Shown piece by piece: positions 55,267 to 63,469 of a stretch of DNA of 64,000 nucleotides. The stretch covers positions 3,286,001 to 3,350,000 of the forward strand of contig NZ_CP025804.1 of assembly GCF_003352085.1 (NCBI RefSeq), written 5' to 3'. The stretch's first letter is position 1. Each line of letters begins with the position of its first letter. The notes under the pieces were generated by a model that saw only the letters and a list, made by a program, of their open reading frames with translations, searched no databases and had not been told where the DNA came from. Origin of the DNA: Sulfitobacter sp. SK012 (lineage in GTDB: Bacteria > Pseudomonadota > Alphaproteobacteria > Rhodobacterales > Rhodobacteraceae). The position numbers were made by a program, and so were the translations under genes.

Positions 55267-55977
55267 CTATTGCAATATCAGTGGCATTTGAAGCCATTCG
55301 CGCAGCGCAAATGTGGTCTCGGACGGCTGTTCCAATGTCGGCAAATGCCCACTTTGCTCCATCACGCGCAAGGTCGCGTAGGGGATCAGTTCTGCCATAA
55401 ATTCATGCCGTTTTACCGGACAAAGCGCGTCATGTGCACCACATAAAATAAGGGCGGGCACCTTGCATTTGCGCAACGTTACCTGCTGATCCTTGCGGCG
55501 CTGAAGCGCGCGGGATTGGCGAATAAAAACATCGGGGCCCAATACCTGAGCCATGTCCAAAACCAGATCGAGGACTTCACCACGGTAAGGGCCTGGCGCT
55601 AGGTAGTTCGGTTTCATTTCTTCGCGCATGACCTCCAGCATCCGGCCCGCGCGTGCTTTGACGATCTGCGGCTCGCGGTTGGCCGCTATCACCGGGGTTT
55701 CAGCCAGCGGATTGGTATCCATCAGCGCAATTCGAGTCACACGGTCAGGGGCCCGGCGCAGGATTTCCATCGCAACGATGCCGCCCATGCTAAGCCCAGC
55801 AAGCGCAAAGCGGCGCGGTAATGCGTCCAGCAGGCCAGACGCGATTTCTTCGATCCGGTCGCCGCCCGTTACAGGGGCGACCATCACGGCCGTATCTGCC
55901 GAAAGTTCTGCGATCTGTGGACCAAAAAGCCGCGCGTCACACATCATGCCCGGCAACAAAACCAGTGGTTCTTTCAT
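55267..55977 (-). CDS. Alpha/beta fold hydrolase
   Basis: A 236-residue hydrolase with LVLLPGMMCDARLFGPQ (oxyanion region), nucleophile elbow LAGLSMGGIVAMEI and EQSGHLPTLEQP with the catalytic His; the acid is in LILCGAHDALCP. It resembles the BioH/MenH-type esterases. No signal peptide. The substrate is unknown. It converges on the GFA-like gene with a 4-base gap. Confidence 0.85.
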   Translation of the reverse strand: MKEPLVLLPGMMCDARLFGPQIAELSADTAVMVAPVTGGDRIEEIASGLLDALPRRFALAGLSMGGIVAMEILRRAPDRVTRIALMDTNPLAETPVIAANREPQIVKARAGRMLEVMREEMKPNYLAPGPYRGEVLDLVLDMAQVLGPDVFIRQSRALQRRKDQQVTLRKCKVPALILCGAHDALCPVKRHEFMAELIPYATLRVMEQSGHLPTLEQPSETTFALREWLQMPLILQ

Positions 55978-56051
55978 CGAGGTCTCCTGCCCTGCCTGCG
56001 ACGCGCAGTTTGACCTGCATCCGCCCTGCCCGCAAGCAAATGCGGAGTGGT

Positions 56052-56678
56052 TTAGGGCTGTGAAATGCCGCGCAGGGGCGGAAAGTCGCTGTAGCGTGCA
56101 GATCGGGTGGCCACATCCTCGGAAGGGGCGGCGCCGGTGCGCAATAACAAGCCCTTAGGCGCGATATAGCTGGAGATCGTGCGCAACGGTTCAGGCCGCC
56201 AAACGAGGTTGAACGCCGCCAATTTGGGAAAGAACCACATCTCGGAATAGGGCAGATGGTCATGCACCCACCACGCCAGATCGCGCCAATCGCGGCCTGC
56301 GCCGTATTGATCCGCAAACCATGGGACCACCAGCGACGTGCCCGCAATGGGCGTACCGGGACGGTCCCAGATGTGGCACTCGATGGGATTATCGCTGCTT
56401 GCGCAATTGAGTTTGTTCTCGTTTCCGTAAGTGTTGAGGGCATCTGAGCGGTAGCCCGAACGGACACCAATTCGGCCAAATGTTTCTTCCAGCGGGTCCA
56501 GCAATTGCGTACAAAGCGCGCGACCGTGTTCAATCGCCAAATCAGGATCATCTGGGATGTTCGGGATGCCATGAAACGCCGAGATCTCCGACATCAAGAA
56601 ATCACGCATGTAGAAATGTTTCGACAAACGCACCCGGCCCAGCGTCTCAAGGCTCCACATGCTGGCGGGACGGCGCAT
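56052..56678 (-). CDS. Peptidase M15-like hypothetical protein
   Basis: A 208-residue protein with LSKHFYMRDFLMSEISAFHG, then LEETFGRIGVRSGYRSDALN, and later AWWVHDHLPYSEMWFFP. The GRIGVRSGYRS segment and the following His/Asp-bearing text resemble the zinc carboxypeptidase M15A (D-Ala-D-Ala) fold, but the usual SxHxxG-type metal motif is not intact by eye, so catalysis is doubtful. No signal peptide. Its start overlaps the VOC gene stop by one base (TGATG). Confidence 0.65.
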   Translation of the reverse strand: MRRPASMWSLETLGRVRLSKHFYMRDFLMSEISAFHGIPNIPDDPDLAIEHGRALCTQLLDPLEETFGRIGVRSGYRSDALNTYGNENKLNCASSDNPIECHIWDRPGTPIAGTSLVVPWFADQYGAGRDWRDLAWWVHDHLPYSEMWFFPKLAAFNLVWRPEPLRTISSYIAPKGLLLRTGAAPSEDVATRSARYSDFPPLRGISQP

Positions 56679-57106
56679 CAGCCGTAGCCGTTCCAGCGGA
56701 ATTCGCCATTCGGACCAAGGGTGGAGAATGGATTATGCGCCACTTCCCAGACATGGCCTTCGGGGTCAGAAAAATAGCCAATATGCCCGCCCCAGAAAAC
56801 ATCCGATGCCGGGCGCAAAATTTCCCCTCCCGCAGCTTCGACGCGGTCCATCAGTGCGCCGACTTGTTCTTGGTATGCGACGTTGTGGGAAAATGTTGCG
56901 GCACCGTGCCCCAGTGTTTTGGGGTCTCGGCCCATATCTTCGGCCAATTTATCAAGGGGGTAGAGACCAAGCGCTTGCCCTATCAGGTCAAAGGCAATGA
57001 TCCCGTCGGGTGTCTCAACCCGCCGCCAGCCCAAAGCCTCGTAGAAATCAGCCAGTAACGCGGGATCGCGCGCACCAAGGGTAATCAAACTGATGCGTTG
57101 TTCCAT
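56678..57106 (-). CDS. VOC family protein (glyoxalase/bleomycin-resistance fold)
   Basis: A 142-residue protein with the VOC layout: ISLITLGARDPALLADFYEALGW, FDLIGQALGLYP and GHIGYFSDPEGHVWEVAHNP with the C-terminal metal Glu. VOC proteins bind metal and small molecules, with diverse roles such as glyoxalase or dioxygenase. The substrate is unknown. It is coupled to the downstream gene by a one-base overlap and lies 20 bases after an alpha/beta hydrolase. Confidence 0.88.
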   Translation of the reverse strand: MEQRISLITLGARDPALLADFYEALGWRRVETPDGIIAFDLIGQALGLYPLDKLAEDMGRDPKTLGHGAATFSHNVAYQEQVGALMDRVEAAGGEILRPASDVFWGGHIGYFSDPEGHVWEVAHNPFSTLGPNGEFRWNGYG

Positions 57107-57126
57107 CTTACTTTGCTCCTGTTGGG

Positions 57127-57870
57127 CTATTTCAGCACATCCAATATCGCGGTTTCGATCATAGAGAGATTATCAGCTTCAGAAAACCGATGATCTGCGC
57201 CTTTGATAAGCGTCAGTTGGATATCAGGACCGGTCGCTTGCTCTAGTAGGCGGTTGGCCATTTCGGTGCTAACGGCGGTGTCCGCCGTACCTTGTAAAAG
57301 GCGCGTGGGAAACGGCAGGTTTAATGGTGTACGCAGGACCAGATGCTTGCGCCCGTCCTCAATCATGCGGCGGGTCACAATATAAGGCTCCATGTAATCC
57401 GATGGCAGCTCCACCTTGCCCTGCGCCTCAAGCACAGTCTTTTGCGCCTCAGTTAACCCAGCCCACCAGCCGTCTTCCGTGAAATCAGGCGCGGCGGCGA
57501 TTGTGACAAGCCCAACAAGGCGCTCCGGGCGCGCCTTTGCCAGGAGCAGAGCCTGCCAGCCGCCCATTGACGACCCAACCGCCACAATCGGCCCATCAAT
57601 CAGCGCGTCGACAAGGGCCAGCGTATCTTCGTGCCAATCGCCAATCGCACCTTCATCAAAAATGCCCGATGACTCCCCATGGCCAGAATAATCAAACCGC
57701 AAAAAGCTGCGGCCTTGTGCGCGGGCCCACGCCTCCAGATGCAAAGCCTTGGTGCCAAGCATGTCTGACTTCAACCCTGAAAGGAAAACGATTGTGGGCC
57801 CCTGCCCTGCGCTAAGGCAGTAGGCCAAATTGCGCCCCTGTGGTGTCTCAAAATACGCGGTCTGTGACAT
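57127..57870 (-). CDS. Alpha/beta hydrolase (carboxylesterase type)
   Basis: A 247-residue hydrolase starting MSQTAYFETPQGRNLAY. It has TIVFLSGLKSDMLGTKA, DYSGHGESSGIFDEG, elbow VAVGSSMGGWQALLLA with the nucleophile Ser, and a C-terminal KGADHRFSEADN with the catalytic His. GGAGGG lies 4 bases before the ATG at 57870. It is divergent from the ArsR-SRPBCC gene across a 111-base region with two tandem operator-like elements. Confidence 0.87.
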   Translation of the reverse strand: MSQTAYFETPQGRNLAYCLSAGQGPTIVFLSGLKSDMLGTKALHLEAWARAQGRSFLRFDYSGHGESSGIFDEGAIGDWHEDTLALVDALIDGPIVAVGSSMGGWQALLLAKARPERLVGLVTIAAAPDFTEDGWWAGLTEAQKTVLEAQGKVELPSDYMEPYIVTRRMIEDGRKHLVLRTPLNLPFPTRLLQGTADTAVSTEMANRLLEQATGPDIQLTLIKGADHRFSEADNLSMIETAILDVLK

Positions 57871-57935
57871 CGGGCCCTCCGTTTCAGCGCGATCATGCGC
57901 AAGCTTTGAGCCAAGGGCAAGAGATTCAAAATTAG

Positions 57936-57967
57936 GTGACCCTATTGTCACGTGACTACTTTGTCAC
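57936..57967. promoter_or_regulatory. Two tandem GTGAC-N6-GTCAC operators
   Basis: GTGAC-CCTATT-GTCAC (57936-57951) is followed immediately by GTGAC-TACTTT-GTCAC (57952-57967). Both are perfect 5-bp inverted repeats with 6-base spacers, and the junction forms GTCACGTGAC. They lie in the gap between divergent genes, right upstream of the ArsR-type regulator, and are probably its autoregulatory operator; this is inferred. Confidence 0.7.
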
Positions 57968-57981
57968 GTATAAGCGATTCT

Positions 57982-58740
57982 ATGGACATGATCTTCAAAG
58001 CTCTGGCCGATCCGGCCCGCCGCACCTTGCTGAATGCATTGCACCAGCGCGACGGGCAGAGTTTGCAAGAGCTTACAGAACTGCTCGAAATGACGCGTTT
58101 TGGTGTGATGAAACACCTTGGCGTCCTGATCGAAGCCAGGTTGATCGTGACCCGCAAAGATGGACGGTTCAAATACCATTATCTCAACGCCGTCCCCCTC
58201 CAAGAGGCCATAGACCGCTGGATCGAGCCTTTGCTCGTGCAACCGGCGGCACGCGCAGTGATTTCCCTAAAAACCCAACTTGAAGGAACCACGCCGATGT
58301 CGAAACCTGATTTTATGATGCAAACCTATATTCACTGTACCCAAGACGCCCTTTGGCATGCGCTGACGGATGCGGACGCCAATGCAGCCTATAATTTCGT
58401 TGTCAGTAGTTGCGAACGCGAAGGCAACGCGCTGATCTACAAAACCCCCGACGACAACACGATGTTGATTTGCACCGAGACGCAGCTGACACCCAAGACC
58501 CGCATTGAAAGTACGTTCGAGCCGCATTGGGCAGGCCCCGAAGTGCCGCTTCAAGCCTCGCGGTTTGTCTATATCATCGAGCCACAGGTGGATCATTGCC
58601 TGCTGACACTTGAGCATTACGACCTGCCCGCCGGTCAGGAAGGGATTGCTGATGGTTGGCAAAGGACGCTTGCTGGGCTCAAGACATGGTTAGAGACCGG
58701 CAAAACCGTCAAGTTCTCCTATCCCGCAGCGGAGGCTTGA
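57982..58740 (+). CDS. ArsR-family regulator fused to an SRPBCC domain
   Basis: A 252-residue fusion. Residues 1-95 are an ArsR/SmtB winged helix (MDMIFKALADPARRTLLNAL, LQELTELLEMTRFGVMKHLG, GRFKYHYLNAVPLQEAIDRW). Residues 106-252 are an SRPBCC/AHSA1-like hydrophobic-ligand fold (YIHCTQDALWHALTDADANA, YIIEPQVDHCLLTLEHYD, GWQRTLAGLKTWLETG). No clear metal site of the classic ArsR type is present, so the SRPBCC part may sense an organic ligand. The ATG at 57982 is used; a GTG at 57952 would fall inside the operator. Confidence 0.88.
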   Translation: MDMIFKALADPARRTLLNALHQRDGQSLQELTELLEMTRFGVMKHLGVLIEARLIVTRKDGRFKYHYLNAVPLQEAIDRWIEPLLVQPAARAVISLKTQLEGTTPMSKPDFMMQTYIHCTQDALWHALTDADANAAYNFVVSSCEREGNALIYKTPDDNTMLICTETQLTPKTRIESTFEPHWAGPEVPLQASRFVYIIEPQVDHCLLTLEHYDLPAGQEGIADGWQRTLAGLKTWLETGKTVKFSYPAAEA

Positions 58741-58743
58741 ACT

Positions 58744-59163
58744 ATGACGCCTGCATCTTTCCCAACTGAGCTGGGCGTACTGACATGCCTTGCGCTGCTC
58801 GCGGCCTCGCTTTGGATCCCTTATATCGTTGGGGTCAACTCCGAAACAGCCGCTGGCGACACCTTCCAACGGCCGGGTGATCTGTCGCAAATGCGGCCGT
58901 GGGTGCACCGCGCATATCGGGCGCATTTGAACCTAATCGAACAGCTGCTGCCGTTTGCCATTCTGGTGCTGTTGGTAGACCGCCTCGATGGGTTCAACGC
59001 GCTTACCTATTGGACCAGCATCATTTTCTTCTGGCTGCGGGTGGCACATGCCGCAGGGATGATCAGCGGCTTTGCCCGAATGCCCCTGCGCCCGATGATT
59101 TTTACCGCCGGGTGGGTCTGTTGCCTGATCATGGGTTACGCCGTCTTTGCCGCGCGGTTCTGA
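58744..59163 (+). CDS. MAPEG family membrane protein
   Basis: A 139-residue integral membrane protein with four helices of the MAPEG fold: LGVLTCLALLAASLWIPYIV, RAYRAHLNLIEQLLPFAILV with the conserved Asn/Glu, SIIFFWLRVAHAAGM and WVCCLIMGYAVFAARF. MAPEG proteins include microsomal glutathione transferases and eicosanoid enzymes; bacterial copies of this type have no proven substrate. It starts 3 bases after the ArsR-SRPBCC gene, so it is in the same operon and probably under that regulator. Confidence 0.88.
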   Translation: MTPASFPTELGVLTCLALLAASLWIPYIVGVNSETAAGDTFQRPGDLSQMRPWVHRAYRAHLNLIEQLLPFAILVLLVDRLDGFNALTYWTSIIFFWLRVAHAAGMISGFARMPLRPMIFTAGWVCCLIMGYAVFAARF

Positions 59164-59172
59164 ATGCATTGG

Positions 59173-59200
59173 CCAGAGGCGGACATCATGCCGCCTCTGG
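59173..59200 (+). terminator. Stem-loop after the MAPEG gene
   Basis: CCAGAGGCGG / CCGCCTCTGG, a perfect 10-bp stem with an 8-base loop, but no T-run on the plus strand. It probably blocks read-through toward thrS or protects the mRNA end. Confidence 0.5.
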
Positions 59201-59330
59201 CAACACTGGACATACGATCGGCTGAGGACCCCGTGAGGTCTTGACGCGCACGCCGCCCCCGGTCAAAAGGGCGCCACATAACCCGCAACCGGGCGTCTCG
59301 TAGGCGCCAAACTGACGAGGAGCGCCAAAC

Positions 59331-61277
59331 ATGGCCCAGATTTCTCTCACCCTTCCCGATGGCAACGCGCGCAGCTATGAGGCTGGCATTTCTGCTGGCG
59401 AAGTTGCTGCCGATATCTCAACTTCACTTGGGAAAAAGGCTATTTCTGCCACCGTAAACGGTGCGCATGTCGATCTAGCTTGGCCGATTGGCGCAGATGC
59501 CGACATCGCGATCCACACCATGGCAGACGAAGTTCAAGCCAATGAGTTGGTGCGTCATGACCTTGCGCATATTATGGCCCGCGCCGTGCAAGAAATCTGG
59601 CCCAACACCAAAGTCACCATCGGCCCTGTGATCAAAGACGGCTGGTACTACGATTTTGATCGGGCAGAATCTTTCACTCCCGAGGATCTTGGCACCATCG
59701 AAAAGAAGATGAAGGAGATCATCAATAAACGTGATCTCGTTCGTACCGAAGTTTGGGACCGTCCCCGCGCGATCAAGCATTACGAAGATCTGGGCGAACC
59801 CTACAAGGTTGAGCTGATTGAGAGCATTCCGGGCGACGAGCCGCTGCGCATGTATTGGCATGGCGACTGGCAAGATTTGTGCCGTGGCCCGCATTTGCAA
59901 CATACTGGCCAAGTGCCGGGCGACGCGTTCAAACTCATGTCGATCGCCGGGGCCTACTGGCGCGGCGACAGCGACCGGGCCATGCTGCAGCGCATCTATG
60001 GCGTCGCCTTCACCGGTAAGGAAAAACTTCGCGCGCATCTGAACATGCTGGAGGAAGCCGCCAAACGCGACCACCGCAAGCTCGGCCGCGAGATGGACTT
60101 GTTCCACATGCAAGAAGAGGCCCCCGGCCAGATATTTTGGCATCCAAACGGTTGGAGTATCTATACCCAGCTGCAGGATTTCATGCGCCGCAAACAGCGC
60201 GCAGGCGGCTATGTCGAGGTGAACACCCCGCAGGTCGTGGACCGCAAACTATGGGAAGCATCAGGCCACTGGGAAAAGTACCAGGAGCACATGTTTATCG
60301 TCGAAGTCGACGAAGAGCACGCCCGTGAAAAGGCTGTAAATGCACTGAAACCGATGAACTGCCCGTGCCACGTACAGATTTTCAATCAAGGTATGAAATC
60401 TTATCGTGACCTGCCGCTGCGCATGGCCGAATTTGGGTCGTGCAACCGGTATGAGCCGTCGGGTGCCCTGCACGGCATCATGCGGGTGCGCGGTTTTACC
60501 CAAGACGATGGGCACATTTTTTGTACTGAGGATCAGATCGAAGAAGAAACCGCGACTTACATTGAGTTCCTGTCGGGCATCTACAAAGACCTCGGCTTTG
60601 AGAATTTCAAAGTAAAGTTCTCTGATCGCCCGGACATGCGTTCAGGATCAGACGAAGTATGGGACAAGGCTGAAACAGCCCTGCTGAGCGCCACCCGCAA
60701 AGCCGGGATTGAGCCCGAGATGAACCCTGGTGAAGGTGCCTTTTATGGCCCCAAGTTGGAGTTTGTGTTGACCGATGCGATCGGTCGCGACTGGCAATGC
60801 GGCACCCACCAGGTGGATTTCGTGCTGCCAGAACGGCTGGACGCGACCTATGTCGGTCAAGACGGTGGCAAGCACCGGCCTGTGATGCTGCACCGCGCAA
60901 CTTTGGGCTCCTTTGAGCGTTTCATCGGCATCTTGATCGAAGAGCATGCCGGTAAATTGCCGTTCTGGCTGGCGCCGCGGCAAGTTGTTGTGGCCTCTAT
61001 CACTTCGGATGCTGACGCTTATGTCGCTGAGGTGGTGGCCACCTTGCAAGCCGCTGGCGTGCGTGTCGAAGCCGATATCCGCAACGAAAAGATCAACTAT
61101 AAGGTCCGTGAACATTCGGTTGGCAAAGTGCCCATGATCCTAGCGGTTGGCGGGCGCGAAGTTGAAGAGCGTACTGTGTCTGTGCGTCGTCTTGGGGAAA
61201 AGCAAACCTCCGTGCAGCCCCTAAGCGCTGTAACAGAAGCGCTTCGTGTCGAAGCGACACCGCCCGATCTTCTGTAA
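59331..61277 (+). CDS. thrS: Threonyl-tRNA synthetase
   Basis: A 648-residue class II synthetase. The N-terminal TGS domain ([19 protein letters not shown]) and editing region ([20 protein letters not shown]) precede the catalytic core: [44 protein letters not shown] and [16 protein letters not shown]. The C-terminal anticodon-binding domain ends [14 protein letters not shown]. The start at 59331 gives the usual N-terminus. A long hairpin follows about 40 bases after the stop. Confidence 0.98.
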   Translation: MAQISLTLPDGNARSYEAGISAGEVAADISTSLGKKAISATVNGAHVDLAWPIGADADIAIHTMADEVQANELVRHDLAHIMARAVQEIWPNTKVTIGPVIKDGWYYDFDRAESFTPEDLGTIEKKMKEIINKRDLVRTEVWDRPRAIKHYEDLGEPYKVELIESIPGDEPLRMYWHGDWQDLCRGPHLQHTGQVPGDAFKLMSIAGAYWRGDSDRAMLQRIYGVAFTGKEKLRAHLNMLEEAAKRDHRKLGREMDLFHMQEEAPGQIFWHPNGWSIYTQLQDFMRRKQRAGGYVEVNTPQVVDRKLWEASGHWEKYQEHMFIVEVDEEHAREKAVNALKPMNCPCHVQIFNQGMKSYRDLPLRMAEFGSCNRYEPSGALHGIMRVRGFTQDDGHIFCTEDQIEEETATYIEFLSGIYKDLGFENFKVKFSDRPDMRSGSDEVWDKAETALLSATRKAGIEPEMNPGEGAFYGPKLEFVLTDAIGRDWQCGTHQVDFVLPERLDATYVGQDGGKHRPVMLHRATLGSFERFIGILIEEHAGKLPFWLAPRQVVVASITSDADAYVAEVVATLQAAGVRVEADIRNEKINYKVREHSVGKVPMILAVGGREVEERTVSVRRLGEKQTSVQPLSAVTEALRVEATPPDLL

Positions 61278-61317
61278 CATTTCGCGAGGTGCGCGCGATT
61301 TTCGCGCATATTGTTTC

Positions 61318-61364
61318 AAAAATGGCCCCACTTGCCTATGTGATCGCGGGTGGGGTGCCATTTT
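61318..61364 (+). terminator. Hairpin after thrS, probable terminator
   Basis: AAAATGG-CCCCAC (61319-61331) pairs with GTGGGG-TG-CCATTTT (61350-61364), giving a 13-bp stem with a two-base bulge. The 3' arm ends in TTTT. It separates thrS from the bufferin operon. Confidence 0.65.
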
Positions 61365-61479
61365 GCTCACAAATTTCTAACAGGTATGTGACACACCCGC
61401 TCGTGAATGGTATTGATTTCCGCACTGGTCTACCTTGAGGCCATCGCAATTGAAGTCTCTGGATTTGAAGGGAAACACT

Positions 61480-61785
61480 ATGTCCAACTCGATGAAAACA
61501 CTCGCAATTGCAGGGGCCGTTGCCGCTGCGTTGACGGCACAGACAACCACAACCGCCCAAGCTGCGGCAAAAGAAAAATGCTACGGTATTTCATTGGCTG
61601 GTGCCAATGATTGCGCCGCGGGCCCCGGCACAACCTGCGCCGGTACATCGGTGACAGATTATCAGGGCAACGCTTGGACACTCGTGGATGCAGGCACATG
61701 CGCCGACATCGATTTGCCCGCAATGGCAGACGGCACAGCACGTGAAGGCGCACTTGAAGCACTTGAGCGCGATCTTCCTGCATAA
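61480..61785 (+). CDS. bufA1: Bufferin-type RiPP precursor (DUF2282, BufA1-like)
   Basis: A 101-residue precursor with a Sec-type signal (about 1-30, [16 protein letters not shown]) and a mature part with four Cys: [25 protein letters not shown] and DAGTCADID (C34, C45, C53, C74). This is the DUF2282 family, the bufferin precursors, in which a DUF692/MNIO enzyme is known to convert certain Cys into thiooxazole rings so the exported peptide can bind copper. AAGGGAA precedes the ATG at 61480. The next three genes encode the expected maturation and membrane partners. A 10-bp stem-loop follows before bufB. Confidence 0.9.
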   Translation: MSNSMKTLAIAGAVAAALTAQTTTTAQAAAKEKCYGISLAGANDCAAGPGTTCAGTSVTDYQGNAWTLVDAGTCADIDLPAMADGTAREGALEALERDLPA

Positions 61786-61792
61786 ATCATTT

Positions 61793-61822
61793 GGAGTGCG
61801 GGTGGCTCGCTGCCCGCACTCC
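61793..61822 (+). terminator. Stem-loop between bufA1 and bufB
   Basis: GGAGTGCGGG / CCCGCACTCC, a perfect 10-bp stem with a 10-base loop, followed by TCTTTG. It lies 8 bases after the bufA1 stop and 32 before bufB. It probably cuts or stabilises the transcript so that the precursor is made in excess over its maturation enzymes. Confidence 0.72.
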
Positions 61823-61853
61823 TCTTTGAACGTAAGCACCAAAAGGCCCGAAT

Positions 61854-62717
61854 ATGCGCGACAAATTCCCGCAAGTTGGCAGCCTGCCCGATGCCCCCGG
61901 GGTGGGTTATAAGCCCCAACACTTTCAAGATATTATCGATGCGCCCGGCCCCGTAGAATGGGTCGAAGTCCATGCCGAAAACTACATGGGTGATGGTGGA
62001 CGCCCCCTTGCGCAGCTTCGCGCACTGTCTGAACGCTTTGCTCTGTCGATCCACGGCGTTGGCCTGTCGATCGGTGGCGAAGGCCCGCTGGATACAGATC
62101 ATCTTGCCCGGCTAAAGCACCTAAATGACTGGGCGCAACCCGCTGCTTTTTCAGAGCATTTGGCATGGTCGACCCACGGCGCGGAGTTCCTAAATGATCT
62201 TTTGCCCCTGCACTACACGCCTAAAACTCTAGGGCGCGTCGCTGATCACATTGCCCAAGTCCAAGACACATTGGGGCGGCAGATGCTGCTGGAAAACCCC
62301 TCAAGCTATCTCGCCTTCGCCGAGTCAACGTTGTCTGAAACCGATTTCTTAGCTGAGCTGACCCAGAAAACCTCCTGTGGTCTTTTGCTGGATGTGAACA
62401 ATGTCTTCATTTCATCCACAAATCTGGGTCTCAGCCCGCAAGCCTATATCGATGCCTTCCCGCTCGACGCTGTCGGAGAGATCCATGTCGGTGGTCACGA
62501 CGAAGATGCCGACGATAATGGTGCCCTGCTGCTGATCGACAGCCATAATATGCCGGTCGTCGATCCTGTTTGGTCACTTTTGGCGTATACATTGGCGAAA
62601 ACCGGCCCCAAGCCGGTCCTGGTAGAATGGGACAATGACGTCCCTGATTGGTCAACTCTGCGCACTGAAACGGAGCGCGCTGCCGAAACCCTCAAGACCC
62701 TTGTTCTCGCAGCATGA
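61854..62717 (+). CDS. bufB: MNIO family maturation enzyme (DUF692), BufB-like
   Basis: A 287-residue TIM-barrel-type multinuclear non-heme iron oxidase: [67 protein letters not shown] and [10 protein letters not shown] carry the His, Asp, Glu and Asn that bind iron. In bufferin systems this enzyme modifies Cys of the precursor peptide. It lies downstream of the DUF2282 gene and overlaps the next gene by four bases (ATGA). Confidence 0.93.
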   Translation: MRDKFPQVGSLPDAPGVGYKPQHFQDIIDAPGPVEWVEVHAENYMGDGGRPLAQLRALSERFALSIHGVGLSIGGEGPLDTDHLARLKHLNDWAQPAAFSEHLAWSTHGAEFLNDLLPLHYTPKTLGRVADHIAQVQDTLGRQMLLENPSSYLAFAESTLSETDFLAELTQKTSCGLLLDVNNVFISSTNLGLSPQAYIDAFPLDAVGEIHVGGHDEDADDNGALLLIDSHNMPVVDPVWSLLAYTLAKTGPKPVLVEWDNDVPDWSTLRTETERAAETLKTLVLAA

Positions 62718-63469
62718 CGGTCAGCCAGGCCCATTTTCGCACTGCTCTGTTGGATGCAAATCAACCCGTTCCGGCGGGCCTGATTAACCCTGATGGCGCC
62801 CCTGCAGGGCGGCGTTACGATGTTTACCGCAACAACGTAACCGTCTCCCTGATAGAGGCACTTCGGACCGCCTTTCCCCTGATACTCAAGCTGCTGGGCG
62901 GCCAGAACTTTGACAATCTCGCGCCGCTTTTTGTGCGGGCACACCCACCCCAGTCACCCTTAATGATGTTTTATGGTACTGAGTTTCCTGAATTCCTCGA
63001 AGGGTTTAAACCTTTGGCGCATATCGGATATCTTGGTGATGTTGCCCGTTTGGATCTGGCATTACGCGCCTCTTATCACGCGGCCGATGCCAATGCGTTT
63101 GACGCAAGCCTGCTTCAGGGCAACCCCGAAGACGTTCTAAAATTGCACCTGAAACTGGCACCCGCCACTCGAGTTTTACGCTCACCTTGGCCGCTCTATG
63201 ACATCTGGCGTTTCAATACGATTTCAGGCGCGCCAAAGCCCCAAGCTGTGGCACAAGACGTTCTTGTAACCCGGCCAAAATTCGACCCCACTCCCATTTT
63301 GCTGCCCCCAGGTGCCGCAGATTGGCTTGATCATTTGGCATCAGGGCAGGATTTTGGTGGCGCGCACGACTCTACTGTGCAGACATGGCCAGAATTTGAT
63401 CTTGGTGCTGCTCTAACTGTCGCTCTCGAGGGCCAAGCCCTAATGTTACGTCCTTGGAAGGAAAAATAA
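62714..63469 (+). CDS. bufC: DUF2063 domain maturation partner, BufC-like
   Basis: A 251-residue protein with the DUF2063 N-terminal part: [54 protein letters not shown], then [21 protein letters not shown]. Old annotations call it a putative DNA-binding domain. In MNIO systems it acts instead as the substrate-recognition partner of the DUF692 enzyme. Four-base overlap with bufB and one-base overlap with the next gene indicate tight coupling. Confidence 0.92.
   Translation: MTVSQAHFRTALLDANQPVPAGLINPDGAPAGRRYDVYRNNVTVSLIEALRTAFPLILKLLGGQNFDNLAPLFVRAHPPQSPLMMFYGTEFPEFLEGFKPLAHIGYLGDVARLDLALRASYHAADANAFDASLLQGNPEDVLKLHLKLAPATRVLRSPWPLYDIWRFNTISGAPKPQAVAQDVLVTRPKFDPTPILLPPGAADWLDHLASGQDFGGAHDSTVQTWPEFDLGAALTVALEGQALMLRPWKEK

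Noticed and set aside
57952..57981. GTG at 57952 as start of the ArsR-SRPBCC gene
   Set aside because: It falls inside the tandem operator, and conserved sequence begins at the ATG at 57982.
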